From contig CM053267.1 of NCBI GenBank assembly GCA_028583415.1, forward strand, positions 51,660,914 through 51,724,913: DNA of 64,000 bases. Direction: 5' to 3'. Made by a program: the position numbers and the translations under genes. Source of the DNA: Protea cynaroides (lineage: Eukaryota > Streptophyta > Magnoliopsida > Proteales > Proteaceae). The notes under the pieces were generated by a model. It was not told the origin of the DNA and did no database searches. It saw nothing but the letters and a program-made list of their open reading frames with translations. Each line of letters starts with the position of its first letter. Positions within the stretch are counted from its first letter, which is position 1. Positions 23,814 through 34,303 of this stretch are shown here, piece after piece.

Positions 23814-24246
23814 CCACCATCCATTTTCTATTATTGAAAATTTTTCTTCACCATGCATGAGGGGAACCAAGGGACGACAATACGAATCTGAGAACCCTCT
23901 CCCAATAAAAAAAAAAGGGAAAAGAAACATTTTCCAGCATCCTCCATGCTCCTTTAATATGGGATTGTAAAATGATAATGATAGAATGGTCATTTCATAA
24001 TTCCATGTGAGAAGGTAGAGGAAGACATTGACCGGCAATTTTGTTTTGCCCAAAAAATATATATAAGAAATGAAAAAACTCATTAACACCTGAAAACAAA
24101 TATGTATTATTGAATTAATTGACAGTATGACAATAATCATGAATGTATCTGAAACTTAAAAATCACAAAATAGGACACATATTACCAAATTAATAATAAA
24201 AACACGCACAAATTAGCAGCAATACAAGGGGTAAAAAAAAGACGTT

Positions 24247-24921
24247 TTAGTGGAAGTGGTTGAAGAACTTCCGGAACCACTTGACAAGATATGCATGTTT
24301 CTTCTCTTTCTTCCAAACCTTCTTCTGGTGTTTCATCTCTCCTTCCTCGATTCCCATCATCTCTTCACCCTTCTCACGTGGTTTATGATCATGAACACGT
24401 TTTCCATGGAGAAACCCTGCCTCTCCGGCGATGTGTGACTCAGACTGTTTCTCCATCTGATCCTTCTCTTCCATATCCTCCGAGTGTGTGTGATTCTTAT
24501 GATGATGATGATGATGATGATGATGATGGCAGTGTGATTGGTTCTTATGATCATGATGATGGCAGTGTGAGTGGAAAACAAAGGGGAAGCGGAAGCTTAG
24601 GTGGAAGGGGAAGCAGTGTTTCTTGTGGTGATGGTGGTGATGCTTCTCAGCATCAGATCCTGATGGCAGCTCAACCGTAGCATCGGTGGATTCAACTTCG
24701 GCACCTTCAAACTTGGGAACAAAATCTTCTTTGGGTTTCTCACTAGGGAGGAGGATCTTGGGCTCTGTCGCTGAATCAGGAAGATCATTGGAGCTTGAAG
24801 ATTTCCATTCAACAACAATATTCTCTAGATCTTCTGGTTTGAGAGGTTGGATACGAGCGTGGCAAAGGAGGAATAGGGAGAAGATGAGAATGATAGCAAC
24901 TGAAAGTCTTGCTTTCGCCAT
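24247..24921 (-). CDS. Secreted histidine-rich protein, copy B (224 aa)
   Basis: Signal peptide MAKARLSVAIILIF...LCHA (residues 1-22), conserved KPEDLENIVVEWK and KILLPSEKPKEDFVP, then the block HHHHHHKKHCFPFHL, FPFVFHSHCHHH and a roughly 10-His run before KNHTHSEDMEE. The C terminus is basic and aromatic: KKEKKHAYLVKWFRKFFNHFH-type, a likely amphipathic helix ending in HFH. Three Cys sit next to His (KHCF, SHCHHH, QSHC), a plausible metal-binding arrangement. It is 75-80 percent alike by eye to copy D. Function unknown; secretion and metal binding are inferred from composition. The ATG has a TATA box 60 bases upstream and the start is shared with A and D. Confidence 0.85.
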   Translation of the reverse strand: MAKARLSVAIILIFSLFLLCHARIQPLKPEDLENIVVEWKSSSSNDLPDSATEPKILLPSEKPKEDFVPKFEGAEVESTDATVELPSGSDAEKHHHHHHKKHCFPFHLSFRFPFVFHSHCHHHDHKNQSHCHHHHHHHHHHKNHTHSEDMEEKDQMEKQSESHIAGEAGFLHGKRVHDHKPREKGEEMMGIEEGEMKHQKKVWKKEKKHAYLVKWFRKFFNHFH

Positions 24922-24980
24922 CGGAACAGATGGAGAAAGTCCGGGAGAGACTTTTAGAGATGAGAGACATGATTATATAT

Positions 24981-24988
24981 TTTTTATA
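24981..24988 (-). promoter_or_regulatory. TATA box of His-rich gene B
   Basis: Minus-strand TATAAAAA, about 60 bases before the ATG. It replaces the TATAAATA of copies A, C and D. Confidence 0.55.
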
Positions 24989-25042
24989 GATAGAGATGGG
25001 AGACTCCTTGAGAATAGTTTATCTATATGAATTTTTTTTTTT

Positions 25043-25125
25043 AGGATCTCATTATCGTCTATATCTAGTGGGTACCATACTATGAATGGAGAAGATGAAA
25101 TCTCATAAAGAGTACATATAGATGC
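25043..25125. mobile_element. Fragment related to the FB fold-back family
   Basis: Contains ATCTCATTATCGTCTATAT and ends AAAGAGTACATATAGATGCATG-like, resembling FB arms, but one arm is short. It lies upstream of gene B. Confidence 0.3.
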
Positions 25126-25260
25126 ATGCGATCCAAACTCTTTTATAAAGATGAATCAAGGATTGAGAAAGATGAATCAAGGATTAAGGATCTAGAGATC
25201 ACTATCATGGAGTTGGACGCATATGGTATAGATAAACAGTTTCATGCCCACTATTGGACT

Positions 25261-25662
25261 GTGGAATCGTTGCCACTCCTTGCGTATATTAAAAGCACAT
25301 GAGGGTAACGTAAGGGATGTCATCATCCACTCATATTATATTTGATTCTACAAGGGTAAATTAATAATTTAATATTTCATTTGAAATTCATGCAAATAAA
25401 AAATTATTGGAAACAAAATTTAATATGGGAAGGGTTCGATAAGGTGATGAGACAAAATTGTGTGGAATCCTTCCCTCTCCTTGCGTATATTAAAAGCACA
25501 TGAGGGTAACGTAAGGGATGTCATCCTCCACTCATATTATATTTGATTCTACAAGTGTGAATTAATAATTTAATATTTCATTTGAAATTCATGCCAATAA
25601 AAAATTATGGGAAACAAAATTTAATATGGAAAGGGTTCGATAAGGTGATGAGACAAAATTTT
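25261..25662. repeat. 201-bp tandem duplication
   Basis: Units 25261-25461 and 25462-25662 share GCGTATATTAAAAGCACATG, GGGTAACGTAAGGGATGTCA and GTTCGATAAGGTGATGAGAC with few differences. Non-coding; upstream of gene B. Confidence 0.85.
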
Positions 25663-26144
25663 CCTACAACCCGAGTTATTCGGTAAACGATTTTGTGTGC
25701 ACCGATATAGAATATCATTCCAACTGAAAAAATATTTTTAAAAATATAAAAACCTAAAAGGGATATGTGATCATAATGTGAATCCAATGGAGATCGAAGA
25801 AATAGATTCAGAAATAGAACAATAGGAATTCTAATTTGTAGGAAAAAAATTTCCAAACTATGTATTTTGAGAATCTCTTAAACCACCCTAATAGGGTGCG
25901 TAGAGAGAGACCCACAAGATTAAAGGAGGAGAGAATATGTTAATTATATGGGAAGGAATGCAGTCAACATCTTGCTACTCAATCTTTGTCTTCATTTTTT
26001 CCTCTTTTATTCTATTTTATTATCTCAAGGAAGATAATGAAAAAGAGAAAAGAAAAGAATGATAAGGTATTTGTATCAGACCCAAATCAATTCAATATGG
26101 ATGACTGGTCCAATCAATAGGGTAGTAGTGACATGCGGTATAAA
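25663..26144. other. Intergenic, nothing recognised
   Basis: AT-rich; no feature supported. Confidence 0.45.
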
Positions 26145-26154
26145 GTAAGGATGT

Positions 26155-26274
26155 TGACCCCAAGGTGTTAGCTCAATTGGTAAAAGACCAACACCTTAAA
26201 ATAAAGAGGTCATGAGTTCAATTTTCCTTGAGGTTCTACCTACAGAAAAAAAAAAAAAAAAAAAAAAAAAAAAG
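26155..26274 (+). mobile_element. tRNA-derived SINE or tRNA retropseudogene
   Basis: The body contains a tRNA-like A box (GTTAGCTCAATTGGTAAAAG) and B-box-like GTCATGAGTTCAATTTTCC, then TACAG and about 31 A residues. The direct repeat GTAAGGATGT flanks it (26145-26154 and 26275-26284), a retroposition target duplication. The body of about 85 bp is little more than a tRNA, so it is either a minimal SINE or a reverse-transcribed tRNA-like RNA. Stem pairing is poor, so it is not a working tRNA gene. Confidence 0.7.
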
Positions 26275-26284
26275 GTAAGGATGT

Positions 26285-27339
26285 GAATTGGGGTAGTTCC
26301 TTATGGGTTCCGGAACCAAACAAACCATTTCCAGAATCGTCTAGTTTATTAAACGGTCGAAAATTAGAAATTTGTCCCATTTAATAATGAGATACAATCC
26401 GTTTGGGTTTCTTAAAGGTTTTGGATACCCCAAGCCTACCTCTTAAGAATTTATATAGGACTGAAAAAATTTGAGTCTTTAACTTTAACAAAGATTTATA
26501 ACAAATAAAGTACATTTAAGGGTGTTTATAGAATAGAAAAAATCAGAACAAGTCTACCATGAATCAAAACATTCTCAATAACATAACTTAAAATCTCTTG
26601 AATCTAATTCAACAAACTTTCCAATAAATCGACAGCCAAAATAAGTTATCTATTATTCCTTTTCTTCACAAGTATTGAATTTAAGTCTCTTTTACAATGA
26701 CATTTAAACATCAACACATTTAGATGACTAACACCAATGCCCCTTAAAGCATTTACACCAAATCAAATTTCTTTCATAGCCATCATTGATGTTAACAACC
26801 CAGATTTAAATGGTTTTAGATGGTTTCGGTTCCAACGTTTCTTAAATGTTCTATCGATCCTAGAACTGTTGAGACACCCATTCCTTCTCATTTAACATTT
26901 GGTCTTAAAATTGACTCCCAAGATCATCCCATTTAATCTTGTTGGCTCATCTGTAGGCAAAAATAGATCTGATGGTTCTTCAATAGGCAAGTTTCTTTTG
27001 AAATTTCCGCATTTGTTGCCTGTCGCAACAATAGTAAAGCATGTTCTTGGTATGATCATTCTCAAAGATCCGGCTACTACTCTTATGTTACAACGACATT
27101 GTTGGTTCAAATACTTATAGGAGCTTATCTTGCTATTTGTCACACTAGTTGAAAACATGTGATCTAAGATAAAACCTTAAGTCAATTTATCTTACTTAGA
27201 AAGCATAAGGGAGAAAAGTAGGAGATTAGGAGTGATTTCGGTGGCTAATCCAAGTGCAAAACCTTAAGTCAGCATATATTTAATAGAGAAATGAAAGGGG
27301 AGGGAGATAAGAAGATAATGACTTCTAGTAGGGAGTACT
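26285..27339. other. Intergenic, nothing recognised
   Basis: AT-rich. GGTTTCGGTTCC-like and GGTTCCGGAACC words at about 26308 and 26825 hint at a decayed non-autonomous element; ends not found. Confidence 0.35.
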
Positions 27340-28267
27340 GTCAGAACCTGGGTCCCCAACTCCAGTGAAGCTCTACTGAAGAGAGGTCGCCTAGGTCGCT
27401 GCTCGCGGGTACTGAGAAAGGAGGTCTATGAAGGGAGGTAAAAATCGGGTTGAATGGTTTAAAGAATAAGGTGTATTTGAGAGGGGTAAATTTGTCATTT
27501 TTGGTTTTTCTTGTAACACTGTCAATGTACAAGATGTGGCTGTAATTCCATTAAAAGATGTGAAATCCCTGACATTAAGAATAATTACAGAGGAAGGGTT
27601 TCTGGAGGGCCAGGCGGTGTCCAACCAAACGATGGACTGCCTCCTAACCTTAAGTCTGCCGTGAACCAATCGCACCCTAAGCACGTTTTTCCTGCTCTGC
27701 AACCCCTCTCATATGAGCACCTTGATACACCATAACCCGTTTCAGTCTTTGGGAGGCATGATGGAAGGGATTTCGTTGACTGCTAAATTGTCTGATCTGG
27801 TATTGTTGCCTCTATCTCGATTTCTACAGTGGCCTTGGCCAATCCTTTGTCGTCGAGTCTGCCATTGACTTTGTCGTCTACTGCTAGAGGTGAGTCTCAG
27901 TCTGCCAGATCCTCACCTGCCTCCTGTACGCCTGATGAAAGCCCTCACCGCATCCTCTCCTCCAGCAGGAGTTCTGCAACTGATTAAGGGGTTGGGGATC
28001 GATCGATCCGCCTATCAATACATGGGGAGGTAGGCTGACTGAAATCCTGCTCTTGGCAGACGGCAAGTTGGCAGGAGATGATTTGATTGCCACGACATTG
28101 GCCACTCTTGCCTGACCCCTCTGCTGCAAAGCCCTCTTTACCTGATGCTGGTCCCGAAGCTCTTTGTCTTGCCTCCTCGGTTTTCCCCCCTTTGGATGCT
28201 TCCCCCTTTGTCTTCTTGCAGGAAACCCCTAACCCAAGCACAATCTGAATCGTCTCCTATGTATACG
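27340..28267. other. GC-richer stretch, unidentified
   Basis: Base composition is clearly richer in G+C than its surroundings and reads like degraded coding sequence (Ser/Pro-rich in several frames), but stops occur in all frames and I recognise no domain. It could be a decayed retroelement ORF. Confidence 0.3.
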
Positions 28268-29042
28268 TGTAAGACCTGTATCGAACTAACCGGTCTTACC
28301 ACCTTGTACCAAGTCTACCTATCATGGTCGAGCTAAATGGACCAAGTGCGTGAAGGAAATAGCGAAACCAGGTATTAAACTGACCCAAAAATAATAAAAT
28401 GGATGGCAGGGTCGCATACCCAGATAGGCAGGGTCGACCCCCCTCATTAGGAAGTCAGACCCCTGATATTTTAACTGGGGGTCAGACAATTTGGAACTGA
28501 GGGTCGACGGGATCATCGACCCCCTCTTTGCCGACAGAAACCGTCGATAGGAAACTTTCCAAATTTCAAGGGGATTCTTTCCTAATCTCAATGGGACTTA
28601 TTTTGGGAGGTTTTCCTCTATAAATAGGACATCCCTAAGTCTCTTTCACTCCTTTTGAAACCCTAATTGAAAGTGAGAGAAAGAGAAGAGAAGGAGAAGA
28701 GAAGGAAAGTTGGAGAAGAAGACTAAAGAGAAGAATTCAGAGAAACCTCTGACTCTCAGCAAAACCTAAGGTATGAGTATGTTTCCATTAATGATTTAAG
28801 ACATTTGAATAGTTCATGAAGAGGGTATGATCTGGGAGAAACCCTAATCGTCCATACATGGGAGGATTTCAATGAAATCCATGGAGGAAATCATGGTAGA
28901 CAAAGTAAGGAAGAAACCTAGAGTTCTAAGCCATAGAACAAGCATAAAATGGATTGTGAAAGTAAGCCATAGGACCCAAACATGAAAGAATGGACTGTAG
29001 AATGAAATTCTTGACTCAAACCACGGGGGGTCGCACGTGGGG
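28268..29042 (+). mobile_element. Truncated LTR of a related Gypsy family
   Basis: Starts TGTAAGACCTG like the LTRs to the right, has a TATA motif in CTCTATAAATAGG (about 28617) and a purine-rich leader with AAACCCTAA words. It stops where LTR 1 of element 1 begins. Later sequence is not alignable by eye to LTR 1, so it is a different but related family. I infer that element 1 inserted into it or recombined with it. Confidence 0.4.
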
Positions 29043-31299
29043 TGTAAGACCCGCACTCTGAAAACCCGGTCTAAACCTTGGTTTTGTGTCATGACAGGTC
29101 TTCCGATCATCACCGGGCCAGATGGGGCAAGCGGATAACAAACAGGTAAAAATTCGGACCGAAGTCGACCAATTATACTTGATTTTAGGTATACCGGTCG
29201 ATGGTACCGGTCTTGGTACCGGTCAACCGGTATGGCCTACGCAGCTATGTGCGAGAATCTAGAAATTGGTCTCTGCGGGTCCCGCTTTTCTGATTTCGAA
29301 TCCTAGAAGTTTCCTAATCCTAGTAGGGTTACTAAACCCTAAATCTAGCCTATAAATACACCCTTAAGCCTCCTCAAATCCTTTCCATTATCTCTTGCAA
29401 ACCCTAGAGAAGAGAAAGAGGTGGAAAAGGAGAAGGAGTTAGGAAGAAGAAGAAGTGCCGCCATTATCGTTCGACGAAGCTCACGCTACGCCTGTCAACG
29501 GTAAGTGTTTTAATCCATCTTCTTACCCTATGTTAGTTGTGTGGGTGGATCAATACCATGCAAAGTAGGTATTGATCTAAAACCCTAAATTGGCCGATAA
29601 ACCCTAAGTTGCCGTCAAACCCTAGATTCGAGTTTCGAGATGATATTCATCGAAACGAGACTTGAATGAGTTGGGGATAACTCTAACTCAAAGCCTGGAC
29701 TTAGTATGGATAGGAGAAACCCTGAAAATCCATGGAGATTGATCGACGGAAGTCGATAAATCAAGTGTATGGTCTTTCGGAGACATACTGGTCGACCATA
29801 CTGGTTGACAGTCTGTTCACAGTGCTGCGACCGGTATGGTGAGACCTGTCAGCCCTGAAAGACTGGTTTTGGATTTTGGTTGGTTTCCGACCAACATGAA
29901 ACCCTAAGAAAAATATTCTAATGAAACCCTAATAATATTGTAGGACTTTGTGACATATCGTTTGGATCTTGCGACGTGGAGCAAGTTATCGAACGAGCGT
30001 CAGGTAAGGGAATCTGACCTAAACCTAATACTTAATAGACAGTAAATTGTTGTTAATCACCTGATTATATGAGATGTGTTGTTTGTGCATATTCACATGC
30101 CATCCTTTACTTTCAGTTATTATTACTGTTCATGCATTGATAGGATGTGATTGTTAGGCATGTGATTGTTTTCGTTAGTGTGTGGAGTGGGGCAGGGGCC
30201 TGGGATCGCTCTTCACATTTGCACCTTTTGTAGTATTCTGTCTTAACATGCTCGGTACGGGTGGGGTATCAGGGGAAGGTCGTGGTACGGTGGTCTCCGA
30301 TATTGATGTTGTCCCGGCCATTGTTATGTGGTACTGAGGATTCCGAGTCGATGTTGGCCTGACCACGATGCTTTAGCTCTATCTCTATGCCGTAGGGAGT
30401 TATGTTGGGATAGGATCTACCTGCGTTATGTCTCTATCCTAGTGTGTTGGTTGCGGGTAGGGCATCAGGGGAGGTGTGGGAATGCCTTAGCTCTATCTCT
30501 ATGCCGTAGACAGTTGTGCTGGGATAGAGCATACAGTGATGACATGTAGGATTGGTTAGTTGCGAGCCCAGTTTGCGAGCCCTGGCCAGTAGGGGCTTAG
30601 GTACTGGTATGGGTAGAGCATCAGGGGAGGTACGGGGATATCTTAGCTCTATCTTTATTCCATGGTGGGTGCATGTGGACAGATGGGGGTGTGATCCATG
30701 CTGTGCCACACACTCGTGTATAGAGGTGCGGGGGCCACCAAATCTTTCTATAGCACATTGCAAACTTAAACCAGACCACAGCATAAAATTGATTGTTACT
30801 CATGCATAATCTTGTGAAACTGTCTGATTGTCTTACTGAGCTGTGTTGTGAGCTCACCCTTTGTGTACACATTGTTTTAAATGTTGATGCAGGTTACACT
30901 GTGGACGATTATGTGAACGCTCCGGCGTATGGTGACGTTGCTGCTTTGAGTGGGCAGGCAGGAGAGGACGAGCATGACGCTTCATGCGAGTGTCCTTTCT
31001 ACGTGTACCTGTGATGGATTTTTATTTAGTTGTTTCAGTTATTTTCGTTTGATATTAAAGGGATGTAAAAGATATTTATTTTATGTTTAGATTTGAATAA
31101 TTGAATACTTATTTAATTATCAATAGATACTCAGTTCATTCTATTTTAAAGACTTCCGCTGTACTATTATATTCTGATTGTGGTTATGTGTGATGGTTTG
31201 TATGAATGGACACGGCCTATTCGAGATCCTGGTGTGAATCGTTGGTTCAATGACGATTCACTTACACCATTCTGGTTGGATCAGAATTGGGGTGTGACA
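29043..31299 (+). repeat. LTR 1 (5' LTR of element 1)
   Basis: 2257 bp, starting TGTAAGACCC and ending GGTGTGACA. TATAAATA at 29351-29358 marks the likely promoter. It contains AAACCCTAA words around 29580-29630, ACCGGT-rich stretches, and three copies of an AGCTCTATCT.TATGCC.TAG unit. GTAAGTG at 29501 and TTGTAG at 29943 could be splice sites, and matching sites occur in the other LTRs. Confidence 0.85.
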
Positions 31300-31302
31300 A
31301 CT

Positions 31303-31320
31303 TGGTATCAGAGCCCTCGG
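31303..31320 (+). promoter_or_regulatory. Primer-binding site, initiator tRNA-Met
   Basis: TGGTATCAGAGCCCTCGG, three bases after the LTR end; the standard plant Gypsy primer site. The equivalent in element 2 is at 36263-36280 (TGGTATCAGAGCTCTCGG). Confidence 0.85.
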
Positions 31321-31624
31321 GCTCTGTTCCAACAAACCATATTGCACTTAACTGTGTCGATGAACTGAGTTAGGAAATATTAAAAATTTTAATACAAACA
31401 CACCCTAAGCATTGTTTGATACCTGAGATGGACTAAGAAAGAGAATAATATACTATACTAAATGTGGAACTTAACATTTACACATGCACTAGTTAGGAAA
31501 AACCATGAAAATTTCCATTAATTAGGAAAATTGTAGCAAATGATATAGTGCTACAGGGTACGGTCCACAAACCGGACAGTTATCCTGTTATATGTAAAAC
31601 AGTCATGAGTAAGTGAAAGAAAAA

Positions 31625-31861
31625 TCATGGGGTAGGGGGCCTAGGAGGAATGGGGTCCGCTATATCATAATCTCGCTCGTAAGTGACCCTAAGCCAGTGC
31701 ACCTGATCCTGTGTGACTCTGAGGCTGCGAGCCAAGTGCGCCAAGTCACGGCTCATCTCACGCTGAGCGTTCCTGATCTCCGTGAACATACCCATCACGG
31801 TGTCGGGAGGAGGCTGAGATGGTCCTGCTGGTATATCAAATGGAAGCTCAGCAGGAAGCAT
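31625..31861 (-). pseudogene. Remnant of an antisense ORF in element 1
   Basis: 78 codons in reverse between the primer site and gag. It matches the C-terminal end of the longer antisense frame in element 2: AQREMSRDLAHL, LRVTQDQVHWLRVTYERDYD, ending PPRPPTP. The N-terminal part is missing, and gag begins where it should be. Shared protein-level similarity on the antisense strand argues that this was a real gene. Confidence 0.55.
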
Positions 31862-32920
31862 TCCTGAGCGAAGTACTGAAGATGCTCAGACCATCGGGTT
31901 CTATTTCCGCTGGAAATACGCCCGAGTCTGGAGGAAATAATACTACCCAACCAATGCAGAGTAGCCCAAGGCCCAGGGGCCAAGCACAGAACATACCACC
32001 ACCGCATCGGTTTTCGTCGCCTTCTGCTTACCCGGGAGCTTATCCGTACCCACCACCATGGTACGGAGCAGACACGCAGGGACAGCATGATCTGAGTCGG
32101 GCGGTGGATAGATTCCTAAAGCTGAAGCCTTCTTCATTCACAGGTAAGACGGGGAAACCATTGTGGCCAGCACAGTGGGTTGTAGAGATGGAAAAGAACT
32201 TCCACTTGATGACTTGTACAGAAGAGGAAAATGTTCTGTTTGCCACTCATATGCTGAAAGAAGACGCAAATGCTTGGTGGAATTCTACATGGGCATATCT
32301 GGAGAATAAGTATACACTGGTTGATTGGAAAGTGTTTAAAGCTGCTTTCTTCGACAAGTATTTTCCAAAGAGTTTCAAAGATCAAATGGAGAAGGAGTTT
32401 CTCAACATGCAGCAATCTCAGTCGACCGTAGATGCTTATCAACAAAGGTACGAAGAGCTATTCTTCTTCGCACCGGCAAGTATGCAAGAAGAGGAGACCA
32501 AGACACGTAGGATCACTATGGGACTACGTGGAAGCATCAGAGAGCATATTTTGGGTTTGGATAAGAATATCTACAACGAGGCTGTGCAGGTTGCGAGGAT
32601 GATAGAGTCCAGTCAGAGGGACAGCTTTTTCGCTCAAAACAGGGGAGTGAAGAGACCTGCTAGTGAGAGCTCGGGTGGCGGTAATACTAGACCATTCCGC
32701 CCATACAGGGCTCAGACCGCTACTGTACCTGCGAGAAACAACCCGACACCACCTATGCCACAGTTCGCTGGACACAACCCAAATATCAAATGTTATAACT
32801 GTCAGCAGTTGGGACATGTCGCAAGGAACTACACTCTACCTAAGAAGCAACCTCCCCAGCAAGGAAAAGTGTATGCGATCACCACTGAAGAGGCAGCCGC
32901 ATCACCTGATGTGGTAACTG
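31840..32920 (+). pseudogene. Element 1 gag (capsid and zinc knuckle)
   Basis: From MEAQQEAFLSEVLKML the frame runs through a Pro-rich linker, the Gag core (WPAQWVVEMEKNFHL, ANAWWNSTW, FDKYFPKSFKDQMEKEF) and a zinc knuckle. The knuckle reads CYNCQQLGHVARNY: the last Cys of CX2CX4HX4C is Tyr, so RNA binding is likely impaired. An ATG seven codons earlier (31819) is also in frame; I chose 31840 because the upstream codons lie in the antisense remnant. The exon ends at the GT donor at 32921. If unspliced, the frame ends about 18 codons later at a TAG. Confidence 0.75.
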
Positions 32921-32999
32921 GTACGACTCTATCCCTTACTATTTGGCTTATTCTTCCATTTTGCATGAGCATGTAGAACTAAGGGACAATAAATTTCAG
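32921..32999 (+). other. Putative gag-pol intron of element 1 (79 nt)
   Basis: Begins GTACGACT and ends AATTTCAG. A candidate branch site, AACTAAG, lies near 32977. Removing it joins DVVTG of gag in frame to NVAGIPARVLFDSG of protease; keeping it gives an in-frame stop. The same position in element 2 has a 92-nt GT-AG stretch. The acceptor context TTTCAG|G is good. No RNA evidence is available here. Confidence 0.6.
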
Positions 33000-34303
33000 G
33001 AATTATAAATGTAGCTGGTATACCCGCCAGAGTACTATTTGACTCTGGGGCCACACACTCCTTTGTTTCTATTTCTTTTGGGAAGCGAATGGAGTTACCA
33101 ATCAAGCATTTGAACCCAAGCTTGATAGTTCGCTCTCCACTAGGAGTCAAAGTGGCTTTGACCGAATATTATGGACCATGTACGGTATGTATTGAAGGCC
33201 GAGACTTAGAAGCAAACTTAGTACTACTCGAGATGGCAGACTTTGATGTTATTTTGGGAATGGATTGGCTAGGCCATCATTCAGCTATCCTATTATGTGG
33301 TGAGAAGAAGCTTGTGCTTACTGACAAAGAGGGAAGGAAGTATAGCTTCGCTGGGATCAAGCTCCCTAGGAAGCGGAAGCTGATTCTCTCCGCCCTAAAA
33401 GCTAAGAGATGCTTAGAGAAAGGGGGAGTGGGTTATCTAGTGTCTGTAGTCGATGTAACTGCGGAGGTGCCAAAGATGGGAGATATAGATGTGGTTCGAG
33501 AGTTCCCAGATGTATTTCTAGAGGAGCTTCCAGGCTTACCACCAGACAGGGCTACAAAATTTGTGATAGACCTTATGCCAGGTTCGGCGCCGGTGTCTAA
33601 AGCACCATACAGGATGGCCCCCACCGAGTTAAAGGAGTTGAAGACCCAGTTACAAGAATTATTGGATAAGGGCTTCATACGACCTAGTATATCGCCTTGG
33701 GGAGCACCTGTATTATTCGTCAAGAAGAAAGATGGAAGTGTACGGCTGTGTATTGACTACCGGGAACTGAACAAGTTGACGATCAAGAATCGATACCCTT
33801 TCCCTAGAATCGATGATTTGTTCGATCAGCTGCAGGGTGCAAAGGTTTTCTCGAAGATTGATCTCCGATCGGGGTATCACCAATTGAAGATCAAGGCCGG
33901 CGATATTTCGAAGACTGCTTTCAGGACGAGGTATGGGCATTACGAGTTTCTAGTTATGTCTCTCAGGTTGACCAATGCTCCAGCGTCGTTTATGGAACTG
34001 ATGAACCGAGTGTTTCATGATATGTTCGACACTTCGGTCATTGTATTCATCGATGACATATTGATCTACTCGAAGGACATGGAGACTCATACAACACATT
34101 TGAGGGCAGCCCTACAGCGACTGAGACAGGAGAAGCTTTATGCTAAGTTCAAGAAGTGTGAGTTTTGGCTGAAGGAAGTGGCTTTCTTGGGCCATGTAGT
34201 ATCTGAAGACGGTATCAAGGTTGATCCAAGAAAGATAGCTGCTATAGTAGGATGGGAAGCACCAAAATCTGTTGCGGAGATTCGTAGTTTCCTTGGGTTG
34301 GCT
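33000..34303 (+). pseudogene. Element 1 protease and partial reverse transcriptase
   Basis: Protease active site FDSGATHSF near 33037; RT motifs GFIRPSISPWGAPVLFVKKKD, LCIDYRELNKLT and VFIDDILIYSKD (catalytic Asp pair near 34050). The family's FGLTNAP here reads LRLTNAP, a substitution at a conserved Gly. The frame then enters LTR sequence after FLGLAG, so thumb/connection, RNase H and integrase are lost and the read-through frame is meaningless beyond about 34303. Confidence 0.85.

Larger units (their letters stand above)
20755..25240. repeat. Segmental-duplication block B
   Basis: 20757-21275 corresponds to 460-1330 of block A. 22430-25000 corresponds to 61190-63960 of block D, and 23470-25240 also to A. 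Block B carries a Tourist-like MITE that A and D lack. Confidence 0.7.
29043..34303 (+). mobile_element. Gypsy (Tekay/Del-like) element 1, 3'-truncated
   Basis: LTR, tRNA-Met primer site, antisense ORF remnant, gag, protease and the first part of RT are present. The pol sequence stops at about 34303 in the RT connection (FLGLAG) and runs directly into the interior of another LTR. RNase H, integrase, chromodomain, PPT and its own 3' LTR are missing. LTR 1 differs from LTR 2 and LTR 3 more than those differ from each other, so this is a separate, older insertion. Confidence 0.85.

Noticed and set aside
26155..26240. Functional tRNA gene
   Set aside because: Stem pairing is poor and it is followed by a poly-A tail and flanked by a target duplication, so it is a retroposon.
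30175..30872. Many 60-120 codon ORFs inside the three LTRs (also near 35134-35976 and 42609-43449)
   Set aside because: Shared only as LTR DNA in several frames, shifted by indels between LTR copies; no domain.
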